DNA from: Marinicella marina
GTDB lineage: Bacteria > Pseudomonadota > Gammaproteobacteria > Xanthomonadales > Marinicellaceae
NCBI RefSeq assembly: GCF_030065545.1
Contig: NZ_JASJNC010000003.1
Span: 372,001-436,000, forward strand
Reading direction: 5' to 3'
Length of the DNA: 64,000 nt
Shown one piece after another: positions 1 through 7,765 of this stretch (the first letter of the stretch is position 1; each line of letters starts with the position of its first letter). The notes below the pieces were generated by a model. That model saw only the letters and a program-made list of their open reading frames with translations. It had not been told where the DNA came from and searched no databases. The translations under genes and the position numbers were made by a program.

Positions 1-155
1 GCTCGCTTTTTTTGCAGCATGTCTCGCAAACCCAATAAAGCCAACGGCCCGATAATGACAAAAGACCACCATGCTGCTGGCCAATATTGTGCCCACAAAA
101 CCACCAAAACTGGAACTGCTACCAACAGCACCACAAATTTTTGTCTAACCGTCAC
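1..155 (-). CDS. FMN-binding glutamate synthase-like protein, N-terminal fragment
   Basis: Partial gene running off the left edge; only about 51 codons are present. It begins at a GTG at 155 with GGAG nine bases upstream, inside the last codons of the DUF2782 gene, so the two are probably co-transcribed. The fragment starts with a hydrophobic stretch (VVLLVAVPVLVVLWAQYW) and continues with a second hydrophobic turn ending in LLGLRDMLQKK. From memory this matches the N-terminal membrane segment of GltB-like FMN-binding glutamate synthase family proteins, which read 'GPLxLLGLYDxLQ' at this point. The catalytic part lies outside the window, so the assignment rests on a short segment only. Confidence 0.5.
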   Translation of the reverse strand, partial: MTVRQKFVVLLVAVPVLVVLWAQYWPAAWWSFVIIGPLALLGLRDMLQKKR

Positions 156-158
156 TAC

Positions 159-533
159 TTAAAACTCCTTAATCACCCAACGCACTGGTTTCACACCAGA
201 ATTAATCAAGTCCTGTCCCGAGCCATGGTTTTTTTGTTGCTCCAAGGGGTCAATAAAATAAGGTACGCCCTCATTAGGGATGACCTTAACCAATACCAGT
301 TCACCGCGTTGACGGTACTCTTCTATGGTTTGCTTTTTTTGCACTATGACTTTGACACTGGTGGCATCATCGGCCGTTTCAGAACTTTGTGCCAATAATT
401 CTCCGGCACCTTTCAACTGAGTGGTATCAGGTTTTATGGCTGCTGGCTTTGGGTCTGGGTTGGTTTGTGCTTGAAGCGCTTGTGGGTTGATCAGGACCCA
501 GCCCAAACAAACCAATCTCATTGTATATTTCAT
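159..533 (-). CDS. DUF2782 family exported protein
   Basis: A 124-residue protein with an N-terminal signal sequence (hydrophobic residues 5-20, likely cut after LQA) and a C-terminal domain with the DUF2782 pattern: TIEEYRQRGELVLVKVIP, then PYFIDP and a final WVIKEF. The family consists of small proteobacterial exported proteins of unknown function, often close to polA or thrB. The ATG at 533 has GGAG upstream and is a good start. The linker at residues 25-55 is rich in Pro, Thr and Ala and is probably disordered. The gene is followed three bases later by the glutamate synthase-like gene. Confidence 0.75.
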   Translation of the reverse strand: MKYTMRLVCLGWVLINPQALQAQTNPDPKPAAIKPDTTQLKGAGELLAQSSETADDATSVKVIVQKKQTIEEYRQRGELVLVKVIPNEGVPYFIDPLEQQKNHGSGQDLINSGVKPVRWVIKEF

Positions 534-617
534 CTTTAAATCTCCGCTGATTAATAAACCAGACCCATATCACCCAAAAATCTGACCAAAATTCATTAAT
601 ACTTTCTCATTGTTCTT

Positions 618-629
618 ACATGATACAAT
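618..629 (+). promoter_or_regulatory. Possible extended -10 promoter of the lipoprotein gene
   Basis: TGATACAAT at 621-629 is close to an extended -10 box (TGnTATAAT) and lies about 30 bases before the ATG at 660. No good -35 box is visible. The upstream neighbour is divergent, so a promoter is expected in this gap. Confidence 0.3.
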
Positions 630-659
630 GCAAACTATGATTTTAAAATCTGTTTTATC

Positions 660-1154
660 ATGATTATTCAATCCATAAAAATCAAATCCATGGTCCTGCC
701 TTTGGTCGTATGTTGGCTGCTGTCAGGCTGCTCTAGTGCCCCTGAATTAGATAAACAAACACGCATCTTGAATACCCTAAAAACCATGGAAACTCTGATA
801 GAAGCCAAAGCCTTGGACGATTTTATGGATTTCGTTAGCGACGACTTTGCTTTGGTCAGTCGCGGCTACAACAAAAAAGATGCCGAGCGCCTGCTCAGAA
901 TCCGTTTGATGCGGAACAAAAACATCCATGTACACCAAGTGACCAAAAATCTGACATGGACTGATGGTGGTGATAGCCAAGTTGAGGTCACTGTTGTGGC
1001 TGCAGTAGCTGGCAGCGATATCAGCCTCACTGACTTGCCGACATTCAGAGGTGAAATGGCAAAATTCAAGGTTAATTTTGAATTGATTGATGGTGAATAC
1101 CTCATCACTGAAGCCACTTGGGAACGGGCCACACCAGCTGATTTTGTGCTCTAA
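660..1154 (+). CDS. Lipoprotein, probably with a SnoaL/NTF2-like domain
   Basis: A 164-residue predicted lipoprotein: basic N-terminus, hydrophobic core, and lipobox LSGC with the lipidated Cys at 24. The mature part opens with a helix (LDKQTRILNTLKTMETLIEAK), then FMDFVSDDFALVSRGYNKKDAERLL, and ends with alternating strands (GEYLITEATWERA). This helix-then-sheet order resembles the NTF2/SnoaL cone fold; that is inference, not a recognised family match. A second ATG at 690 would remove the positive residues, so the 660 start is preferred although no clear ribosome site precedes it. Confidence 0.6.
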   Translation: MIIQSIKIKSMVLPLVVCWLLSGCSSAPELDKQTRILNTLKTMETLIEAKALDDFMDFVSDDFALVSRGYNKKDAERLLRIRLMRNKNIHVHQVTKNLTWTDGGDSQVEVTVVAAVAGSDISLTDLPTFRGEMAKFKVNFELIDGEYLITEATWERATPADFVL

Positions 1155-1193
1155 AGACAGACCACAAGACTGCGTCAACAGCAACAGTTCACA

Positions 1194-1202
1194 TGCTATA
1201 CT
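1194..1202 (+). promoter_or_regulatory. Possible extended -10 promoter of the secreted repeat-protein gene
   Basis: TGCTATACT at 1194-1202 matches an extended -10 element and lies 30 bases before the ATG at 1233. A small inverted repeat (CAAGT-CCGAA-ACTTG) lies between it and the start codon. Confidence 0.35.
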
Positions 1203-1232
1203 GACCCATCTCCCAAGTCCGAAACTTGAGCC

Positions 1233-2627
1233 ATGAAAAAACTGATTTTTTGCCTACTTTTCCCGTTGATGTGTCAAGCACAATGGTCTGATGACGCCTT
1301 CAATAATTTAATTATTTCTGACCGCTCCGGTGAACAGGCACAAGCAAAAATGGTGGCTGCAGAAAACGGGTTTTCATACATCAGTTGGTTTGATAACAGT
1401 GATGGTGGCTATGACGTTTACTTGCAACGGTTGGATGCCAATGGCAATGCCCAATGGGCTCAAAATGGTATATTGGTTGCCTCGCGTAATTTCTCCTCCA
1501 CCCAAGATTATGGTCTGGCAATCGATGCTGCCGGCCATGCCCTATTGGCCTTTCGCAATGACCGTGATGGCAATGAAAGTATCACCGGTCAGAAAATCAA
1601 TTCTCAAGGTGGCCTGATGTGGGGAGTCAACGGTGTTGATGTCAGCGGCAACGGTGGTATTTTGGCCAACCCGAAAATCAGCGGTACCACTGACGGTCAA
1701 GCAGTTATCATCTGGACAGAAGGACCACTGGTCAAAGCACAACGATTAGATGTCGATGGCACCAAACTGTGGAGCGATGGCATCACCGTCTCTGACCCCA
1801 GTTCCACTTTTATCAGCAGTGACATTCAAGCCAGTGATCAGGGTCAAGTGATTGTTGCCATGGTTGAATCATCTGGTTTTTCCTCTCCCAAGCACTTGTT
1901 CGCACAAAAATTGGCCGCTTTGGATGGCGCCGGCCTTTGGGGCTTAAATCCGATTCCAGTGTTCGCGCCTGCCAATGGCAGTCTGCAATTTGGCAATTTC
2001 CCAGCATTCATCAGTGACTCCATGGGCGGTGCGATTTTCACTTGGTATACCTCATCCCCTTCATTAAATACTTGGGTACAAAGAATTGATACCAATGGTA
2101 ATGAGTTGTTCGACACTGATGGTATTGAGACCTCAACCAACCAGGCACAACTGAGGGTCTCCCCCACCAGCTCATTTGATCCATTGACCAAGGAAATATA
2201 TACCTTTTGGGTCGAGCTGAGTAACAACCAATCACAAGCAGGAATCTACGGCCAAAAATTTGATGCCATGGGCAATCGACAGTGGACCAACGATGGTAGA
2301 GTGGTTGCAGCCATCACTTCAAGCGCCCGCAGTTTTGTACAAAACTTATTAATCAATGACCAACCTATGGTGGCTTGGATTAACAGCCGCAGCTTCAATA
2401 ACGACAGCATTGAGGCGAGTAAAGTTAACACCAACGGTGAGGTCATTTGGCAAACAGAAATTGGCAGCAACACCAGCACTGACTCACGCCTCAACAGTGT
2501 CGCTAACAGCCAAGGCTTTGGCATGTTCACATGGACCGAAAATTCAGACTTGAAAGCCCAAAATCTCAATCCAAATGGCAGTTTGGGCAGGGATTTAATT
2601 TTTGCTGATGGCTTTAATCAACAATAA
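1233..2627 (+). CDS. Secreted repeat (probable beta-propeller) protein with C-terminal IFADGF tail
   Basis: A 464-residue exported protein of unknown function. A signal peptide occupies residues 1-16 (cut likely after CQA). The mature part is built of about eight copies of a roughly 45-60-residue unit whose clearest piece is '(A)QRLDxNGNxxWxxxGI', for example QRLDANGNAQWAQNGI, QRLDVDGTKLWSDGI, QRIDTNGNELFDTDGI and QKFDAMGNRQWTNDGR. Each unit also has a 'xxxIxWxE' strand. This suggests a beta-propeller or similar beta repeat. The protein ends in DLIFADGFNQQ, a tail shared with three other exported proteins in the window. Its 3' end is five bases from that of the convergent hemD. No enzymatic motif is visible. 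Confidence 0.7.
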   Translation: MKKLIFCLLFPLMCQAQWSDDAFNNLIISDRSGEQAQAKMVAAENGFSYISWFDNSDGGYDVYLQRLDANGNAQWAQNGILVASRNFSSTQDYGLAIDAAGHALLAFRNDRDGNESITGQKINSQGGLMWGVNGVDVSGNGGILANPKISGTTDGQAVIIWTEGPLVKAQRLDVDGTKLWSDGITVSDPSSTFISSDIQASDQGQVIVAMVESSGFSSPKHLFAQKLAALDGAGLWGLNPIPVFAPANGSLQFGNFPAFISDSMGGAIFTWYTSSPSLNTWVQRIDTNGNELFDTDGIETSTNQAQLRVSPTSSFDPLTKEIYTFWVELSNNQSQAGIYGQKFDAMGNRQWTNDGRVVAAITSSARSFVQNLLINDQPMVAWINSRSFNNDSIEASKVNTNGEVIWQTEIGSNTSTDSRLNSVANSQGFGMFTWTENSDLKAQNLNPNGSLGRDLIFADGFNQQ

Positions 2628-2632
2628 TTAAT

Positions 2633-3349
2633 TCAGATCATTGATGACATCGATAGATCGCTGGGGCTGCCAGCTTCAGCGATGTCAACAAATCCCAATG
2701 CGCAGGCCAGTTCGGCGATTCTTTTTGCTCCTACCAATAACGGCATACCCAGTACTTGGGACTTTAAGCTGGTTGGTAATTGCGCCACAAAATGGTTCAA
2801 AATATCACTGCTGGTAGCAGTTAAAACCACTTGTTTGCTGGCTTCAAGTAAAACACTGATGGCAGCCACATCGATAGCCAATGACACCCTGATGTAGCTG
2901 TTAATTTGATTAAAGCTGATGGCTTGGTCCATACAGTACTTTCTGATTAAATCACGACCACCGCTTGTGCTGATGGTTTTGACAGATTGCGGCTTACTGT
3001 TTTTTAACAGCTCTATCACTCCTTCTGAATTCATCAAGGGGTGGTAGTTGATGCTTTGATTGAAGTGTTTTTCCCAGGCAGCTGCCACCGCTGGTCCGAC
3101 GGCAATGACCTCAGTACCAGCTGGTGGCACCCATTCAGGAGCTATTTTTAAAGCATGATTCAAAGCATTGACACTGAGAATCACCCACACATCGGCTTTG
3201 AGCTGAAGCCATTCAGGTTTTATCGAATTATTGGTTTGGATATCAAAACAAGGGGACTTAAATACCTTAAACCCTGCTGCCTCATAAACTGCCGCAGTGG
3301 TATCAATCACTGGCGCTGGCCGAGTAATGATGACGGTTGTTTGAGGCAT
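2633..3349 (-). CDS. hemD: Uroporphyrinogen-III synthase
   Basis: A 238-residue cytosolic enzyme that closes and inverts ring D of hydroxymethylbilane to give uroporphyrinogen III in haem synthesis. It starts with ITRPAP, the usual HemD opening, and has the weakly conserved two-lobed pattern with VILSVNALNHAL in lobe one and VVLTATSSDILNHF near the C-terminus. HemD diverges fast, so its place one base after hemC is strong supporting evidence. It lies last in the algZ-algR-hemC-hemD cluster, and no hemX or hemY follows: the next gene is convergent. Confidence 0.9.
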   Translation of the reverse strand: MPQTTVIITRPAPVIDTTAAVYEAAGFKVFKSPCFDIQTNNSIKPEWLQLKADVWVILSVNALNHALKIAPEWVPPAGTEVIAVGPAVAAAWEKHFNQSINYHPLMNSEGVIELLKNSKPQSVKTISTSGGRDLIRKYCMDQAISFNQINSYIRVSLAIDVAAISVLLEASKQVVLTATSSDILNHFVAQLPTSLKSQVLGMPLLVGAKRIAELACALGFVDIAEAGSPSDLSMSSMI

Positions 3350-3350
3350 G

Positions 3351-4265
3351 TCAGTTGGCTAAATCGAGGATCGCTCTGGCACCTTGCGACAACAGTTCTT
3401 CGGCCACGTATTGGCCTAATTCCTCCGGATCATAACCTTGTTGTTGGGTGACTATCGACTGCTTGCCATCCGGACTGTATACACCGGCTTTCAGAGACAG
3501 CGTATTATCAGCGTGGTATTCAGCCAAGGCACCGATGGCCACTGAGCACGAACCTTCAAGTTTTAAATTCAAAGCCCTTTCAGCTTTAACACATTGCCAA
3601 GTTTTTACATCTGCCAACTGCTTTAATACCGCCGCCAAATCATGGTTGTCCTGCAAGCATTCAATGCCCACAGCACCTTGAGAAACAGCGGGAAGCCAGT
3701 CTGGCGTGGTCAGACGTGATTTGATGCGCGCATCAAAGCCCAGTCTTTGCAAGCCCGCCGATGCCAGTATGATCGCATCGTAGCCGCCATCATCTAACTT
3801 TTGTAAACGACTGTTGACATTGCCGCGCAATGGCCTGACTTTTAAATCTGGTCGAAGCGCCAACAATTGTGCCTGTCGCCGCAGGCTTGAAGTACCTATC
3901 ACCGCCCCTGGCGGCAATTGATGCAACTGATCATAGGTATTTGAGACAAAAGCGTCACTTTCATCGGCCCGCTGAAAGACCGCACATATTTGAAACTCCT
4001 CCGGCATATCTGCTGGTACATCTTTCATCGAGTGAACAGCAATATCGGCCTCACCAGCCAACATAGATTGTTCTAACTCTTTCAAAAACAACCCCTTGCC
4101 ACCAATTTTATTTAAAGTCACTTCAAGGCGTTGATCACCCTCAGTTGTCATCGGTAACAATTCAGTTTTGTAAGGTGTGTTGGCTTCGATTAGATCAGCC
4201 ACAAAACGGCTTTGCCAAAGCGCAAGTGCAGACTCTCGGGTGGCTATGGTTATGGTTTTTTTCAT
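3351..4265 (-). CDS. hemC: Hydroxymethylbilane synthase (porphobilinogen deaminase)
   Basis: A 304-residue enzyme that polymerises four porphobilinogens into hydroxymethylbilane. Visible motifs are IATRESALALWQ at the N-terminus, HSMKDVPA (residues 78-85), GTSSLRRQAQL (124-134), RGNVNSRLQKLD and the dipyrromethane-binding Cys 240 in LEGSCSVAIGAL. Length is normal for the family. The ATG overlaps the algR stop as ATGA (4262-4265), so translation is probably coupled to the response regulator. Confidence 0.97.
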   Translation of the reverse strand: MKKTITIATRESALALWQSRFVADLIEANTPYKTELLPMTTEGDQRLEVTLNKIGGKGLFLKELEQSMLAGEADIAVHSMKDVPADMPEEFQICAVFQRADESDAFVSNTYDQLHQLPPGAVIGTSSLRRQAQLLALRPDLKVRPLRGNVNSRLQKLDDGGYDAIILASAGLQRLGFDARIKSRLTTPDWLPAVSQGAVGIECLQDNHDLAAVLKQLADVKTWQCVKAERALNLKLEGSCSVAIGALAEYHADNTLSLKAGVYSPDGKQSIVTQQQGYDPEELGQYVAEELLSQGARAILDLAN

Positions 4266-4945
4266 ATTTGTTTAAGCAATTTCCTCACAGCTGGTAGTTG
4301 CCTCCGGCTGATAGTGGGTTTTAATTCAATGTGTTCTAAGACACATTGTGGCAGCTGCCCAGGAGCATTATGAATGCCCGTTAAAAAATTTGGATTGATT
4401 AAGGCATTGCGGTGTATACGTATAAACAATGGGTATTTGTTTTCCAGTTCGGCTAAACTTTGATCCAATAAAAAAGCTTGTTTTGATAAATAAGCCGTGA
4501 CATATTTATCCTCAGCAAGCAAACAAATCACATCACTGGCAGCCAATAAAAACACGTCAGTGCCTCGTTTGACCTGAATTTTATCATGAGAATCTGTGAA
4601 ACCGACTTTTTCAATCGCTTGTTTCAACCGTTCCAGTGACAGCGGCTTCAATAAATAATCAGCGGCTGATAAGTCAAAGGCTTTGAGTGCAAATTCATCA
4701 TGCGCAGTAGAGAAGATAATCGGCATACTGGGGTGGTTTTGTTTGATTTGTGATGCAGCTTCAATGCCGTTCATCTCAGGCATCTCAATGTCCATAAAAA
4801 TCAAATCAGGTAAATATTCTGTTGCCATATTCATCCCCTCTCTACCGTGATTGGCCTCAAGCACATCATTGAAACCGAGGTGCTCTAGCATTGATTTTAA
4901 CCTCATCCTGGCCAACGGTTCATCATCAACAATCAGCACTTTCAT
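4262..4945 (-). CDS. algR: LytTR response regulator, AlgR type
   Basis: A 227-residue DNA-binding response regulator. The receiver domain (1-115) has the acidic pocket DDEP, phospho-acceptor Asp 52 in FMDIEMPEMNG, Thr 80 and Lys 100. A LytTR DNA-binding domain (about 122-227) follows, with FIRIHRNALIN. The ATG at 4945 is preferred to one five codons upstream because it forms an ATGA overlap with the stop of the sensor gene. In Pseudomonas, AlgR with AlgZ controls alginate, type IV pili and cyclic-di-GMP and sits in the same algZ-algR-hemC-hemD order. The targets here are unknown, so the symbol rests on synteny and family. Confidence 0.88.
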   Translation of the reverse strand: MKVLIVDDEPLARMRLKSMLEHLGFNDVLEANHGREGMNMATEYLPDLIFMDIEMPEMNGIEAASQIKQNHPSMPIIFSTAHDEFALKAFDLSAADYLLKPLSLERLKQAIEKVGFTDSHDKIQVKRGTDVFLLAASDVICLLAEDKYVTAYLSKQAFLLDQSLAELENKYPLFIRIHRNALINPNFLTGIHNAPGQLPQCVLEHIELKPTISRRQLPAVRKLLKQI

Positions 4946-5967
4946 GTTTTCACCGTCCAAATCGCTTCAAATAATTCGCCAGCATGCACCGTCATTTGCG
5001 CCTTATCTCCAAATGCCAGTTTTAAGCGCTGCCTGATGTTATCAATACCTGTTTGTAACCCAGGGGTCACTTTTTCAGCTTTGTATGGATTGGTTACACG
5101 AACTTGAAATTGATCTTTTTCATGGGTGATTTGTACCTTAATTTGACCACCCTCTGAAAGGTGTTGTATGCCATGGATCACTGCATTTTCGACCAACGGC
5201 TGTATCGATAATAAAGGAATTTTTTTTGTTAATAAGGCATCATTCACCACAATCTCATAACTCAATCGGTCCATCAAACGCAGTTGTTCAATGGCTAGGT
5301 ATTCATCCACCCATTCTAATTCTCGGCGCAAAGCCGTCATGTTTTTCTCGGGGTTTGAAAAAGCTTTGCGAAACAAACCCGATAGGTTCAGAACGGCTTT
5401 CTCTGCAGCCACTGGATCTAGCGGAATCAAACTGGCAATCGAGTTCAGTGAATTGTATAGAAAATGTGGTTTGATACGTGCTTGTAGTTCACTCATTTGT
5501 GCCTTTGCTACGGCTTCTACCTGGAACAACCATTGTTCCTGAACATAAAAATAACGCATCAATGCCAATAAAGTAAGGCCAGTAGCCAAAGTGATTTTAA
5601 AAGTAGTCATGAAGCTGCGGTCAATCAAGTCGAACATCAGGGCTTCATCTATCCAGGCCAAAAGCAAGGTATAGGCAGCAGCCACCAACAAGGTCATGAC
5701 CATGACCAAAGAAAGACCGATATAAACACTGAATCGGTTAAAAAAATCTCTTAATGCGGTTAATAAAACCACCACGCTGATGGCAATGAGTTGGGCCAGT
5801 AAACTCAGTAAAGCCAACTGGTTGAGAAAGTTAAAATTGAAACTGAAGAAACTCAAAGAGTAAACCAGCACCATCATTTCTGCCACCACGATGACGACAA
5901 AAATACGCACCGTGTCAGAAAAATCAGCCAGCCAAGGCTGTTGTAATGGATTCAGTTGCTTGCTCAT
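4942..5967 (-). CDS. algZ: LytS/AlgZ-type membrane sensor histidine kinase
   Basis: A 341-residue protein. Residues about 18-140 hold four membrane segments, followed by a short coiled region and the His_kinase domain with phospho-accepting His 168 in PHFLYNSLNS. The ATPase part carries the N-box (IQPLVENAVIHGI) and a final glycine motif (TGIDNIRQRL). This is the unorthodox kinase class that pairs with LytTR regulators. It is the first gene of the operon and overlaps algR by four bases. A 14-base perfect palindrome lies 13 bases upstream of the ATG and may regulate the operon. Confidence 0.88.
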   Translation of the reverse strand: MSKQLNPLQQPWLADFSDTVRIFVVIVVAEMMVLVYSLSFFSFNFNFLNQLALLSLLAQLIAISVVVLLTALRDFFNRFSVYIGLSLVMVMTLLVAAAYTLLLAWIDEALMFDLIDRSFMTTFKITLATGLTLLALMRYFYVQEQWLFQVEAVAKAQMSELQARIKPHFLYNSLNSIASLIPLDPVAAEKAVLNLSGLFRKAFSNPEKNMTALRRELEWVDEYLAIEQLRLMDRLSYEIVVNDALLTKKIPLLSIQPLVENAVIHGIQHLSEGGQIKVQITHEKDQFQVRVTNPYKAEKVTPGLQTGIDNIRQRLKLAFGDKAQMTVHAGELFEAIWTVKT

Positions 5968-5979
5968 CTACGATTATTT

Positions 5980-5993
5980 TCGTTAATTAACGA
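5980..5993. promoter_or_regulatory. 14-bp perfect palindrome upstream of algZ
   Basis: TCGTTAATTAACGA is fully self-complementary and lies between an A/T-rich promoter-like stretch (TATAAAAT on the minus strand, about 6028-6035) and the algZ start at 5967. This is a plausible operator for a dimeric regulator. LytTR proteins usually bind direct repeats, so AlgR itself is not the obvious ligand. Confidence 0.35.
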
Positions 5994-6076
5994 CAAAAAT
6001 ACCTACTTTTGGTTGATTTATCTGCTATTTTATAGAAAAATCACTCGGTTCAAGTAGACAATTTTATCAACACCCC

Positions 6077-6397
6077 ATGAAAACAGCTTTTTTACTTATC
6101 ATTTTGATGTTCATCAGCCTTGCAGCTGTTGCCAATGACGTCTCATGTCAAAGTGATTTAATGAAACCAAAGCTGAACAACACAATGACTCTGACCGAAG
6201 CTGAAAAGCCGGCGCAACTGACCGTCTCTGATACCCAAAAGAGGTTGAAAGAGAACCGTTCTAAAGACATTGAAAAGTCAAAAACAGAGAACACCATCAG
6301 TGCTACAGAAGAAGAACCAACAGTTAAAAAAGAATCCAGCTTGGGTAATATTTTTGATATTTTATTGCCTGCAAAACTCAGAAACCCGGTTAAATAA
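6077..6397 (+). CDS. Small exported Lys/Glu-rich protein of unknown function
   Basis: A 106-residue product with a clear signal peptide (hydrophobic residues 5-18, likely cut at AVA-ND). The rest is highly charged (KRLKENRSKDIEKSKTENT) and probably disordered, ending in a short amphipathic piece (GNIFDILLPAKLRNP) that could touch a membrane or a partner. It is divergent from algZ and 35 bases before the thioesterase gene. I do not recognise a family. The signal peptide and spacing make it a likely real gene. Confidence 0.55.
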   Translation: MKTAFLLIILMFISLAAVANDVSCQSDLMKPKLNNTMTLTEAEKPAQLTVSDTQKRLKENRSKDIEKSKTENTISATEEEPTVKKESSLGNIFDILLPAKLRNPVK

Positions 6398-6432
6398 CCC
6401 ACACCACTGACATCAAAAACCTTGCCACTCAT

Positions 6433-6891
6433 ATGACAGCTTTGCGCTCATTTCAATCATTCCTGTATCAGCACATCCCATTGGTTGCACAAATGAAAAT
6501 GGAATTACTTGATTTAACCACTCAGGAATTACTGGCGGCAGCACCATTGGCTCCCAACATCAATGATAAATCAACGGTGTTCGGTGGCAGCAGTGCCGCT
6601 TTGATGACCATTTGTGGTTGGAGTTTAATTAAACTGCAATTAGAGTCGCATGGTATAGAAAATGACGTGGTGATTCATCGAGCCGAAACCACTTGGAAAC
6701 AAGCTCAGTATGACGACCTCATCATCAAAGCCATGACCATTGATGATGTCGATTGGTATGAAGTCGCAGCCACCTTGAAAAGCAAAAATCGGGCAAAAAA
6801 AATCACCATCAAGTGCCAGGTATTGAATCAAAAGCAAGAAATTTGTAGCTGCATGAGTGCCAACTATGTTGTGCTCAAACTAAACAGCTGA
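6433..6891 (+). CDS. YiiD-type (hotdog) thioesterase domain protein
   Basis: A 152-residue protein that matches the putative thioesterase domain found at the C-terminus of YiiD. It opens with FQSFLYQHIPLVAQMKMEL and has the hotdog hallmark LAPNINDKSTVFGGSSAALMTI, where the family has 'LxxNxNdkgTaFGGSLaal'. Members probably hydrolyse acyl-CoA or acyl-ACP; the substrate is unknown. Unlike YiiD, no GNAT acetyltransferase domain is fused. Start is at ATG 6433, with no strong ribosome site visible. Confidence 0.8.
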   Translation: MTALRSFQSFLYQHIPLVAQMKMELLDLTTQELLAAAPLAPNINDKSTVFGGSSAALMTICGWSLIKLQLESHGIENDVVIHRAETTWKQAQYDDLIIKAMTIDDVDWYEVAATLKSKNRAKKITIKCQVLNQKQEICSCMSANYVVLKLNS

Positions 6892-6970
6892 ATCCCATTT
6901 AGATTTTTAATTTTTTTTTAAGCAGGGTTGTGGCATACTCAGTATTTCTAATCACCACTGAGGTCCACTC

Positions 6971-7378
6971 ATGAGAAAAATTACCATCGCTTTGCTTATT
7001 TGTGCCCTGTTGTCAGCTTGTGGCGGTCGCATGGGAAAGAAACAATCACTTGATCACACCTTATACCAATACGCCAAAGTCATGCGTTGGGCCGACTTCA
7101 ATACTGCTTTGACTTTCTTTAGCCCTGAAATGGAAACAGCAAACAAGCCGTCAAATACCGACATAGAGCGACTGAAACAGTTTGGTGTCAGTTCCTATGT
7201 GGCCTCACCCATTTTACCGGGAGCTGATGAAAATGAAATCATGCAAGATGTCCAAATCAAGTTGTATAACAAACACACCAAACGCGAAAAAGTCATCATT
7301 GATCGTCAGGTTTGGACCTACGATAATGACAACAAAACTTGGCTGTTACTCAGTGGTTTACCCAAGATAGTCAACTGA
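6971..7378 (+). CDS. Lipoprotein of unknown function
   Basis: A 135-residue lipoprotein with lipobox LSAC (Cys 17) followed by GGR. The mature region begins with a helix (LDHTLYQYAKVMRWADFNTALTFF) and then strands ending WTYDNDNKTWLLLSGLP. The helix with Tyr/Trp and 'F...A..FF' resembles the start of NTF2-like folds, as in the lipoprotein at 660, but this is weak. GAGG eight bases before the ATG supports the start. It lies 15 bases before folB and may be co-transcribed with it. Confidence 0.65.
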   Translation: MRKITIALLICALLSACGGRMGKKQSLDHTLYQYAKVMRWADFNTALTFFSPEMETANKPSNTDIERLKQFGVSSYVASPILPGADENEIMQDVQIKLYNKHTKREKVIIDRQVWTYDNDNKTWLLLSGLPKIVN

Positions 7379-7393
7379 TAGCCTACGCCTTAG

Positions 7394-7750
7394 ATGTCAG
7401 ATAAAATACTAATTCGTGGTTTAGAAGTAGGTGCCATCATTGGCATTCATGACTGGGAAAAACAAAAAAAACAGCCATTGTTTTTTGATTTCAAATTGTA
7501 TTTTGACTGTCAGAAAGCCGCGCAAAGTGACGATATAAAAGATGCATTGGATTATTTTGAGGTGTGTGAGAAGGTGACTGAATTTGTTGCAAACAGTCAT
7601 TTTGAATTGATTGAAGCGTTGGCAGAATCAGTCTGCCAACTGGTGTTTAACAATTTCAAATGTCACAAAATAAAACTGACTGTACTAAAACCAGAAGCCA
7701 TTGCGGATGCTGAGTCTGTTGGAATCAGCATCACGCGCAAATCAAAATAA
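7394..7750 (+). CDS. folB: Dihydroneopterin aldolase
   Basis: A 118-residue enzyme of folate synthesis that splits 7,8-dihydroneopterin into 6-hydroxymethyl-dihydropterin and glycolaldehyde. Family features are the start ILIRGLEVGAIIGIHDWE, the tyrosine-bearing DALDYFEVCEKV (usually 'DYxxv'), LIEALAESVC with the substrate-binding Glu, and KLTVLKPEAI containing the conserved Lys-Pro. Length is normal. Its 3' end is 15 bases from the convergent AbgT gene. Confidence 0.92.
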   Translation: MSDKILIRGLEVGAIIGIHDWEKQKKQPLFFDFKLYFDCQKAAQSDDIKDALDYFEVCEKVTEFVANSHFELIEALAESVCQLVFNNFKCHKIKLTVLKPEAIADAESVGISITRKSK

Positions 7751-7765
7751 TCGTTCATCAAACCC

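Noticed and set aside
87-398. 103-codon plus-strand frame at the left end
   Set aside because: It overlaps DUF2782, which has a signal peptide, family motif and ribosome site; this frame has none.
777-1184. Minus-strand frame opposite the lipoprotein gene
   Set aside because: No ribosome site or known domain, and the plus-strand frame has a clear lipobox.
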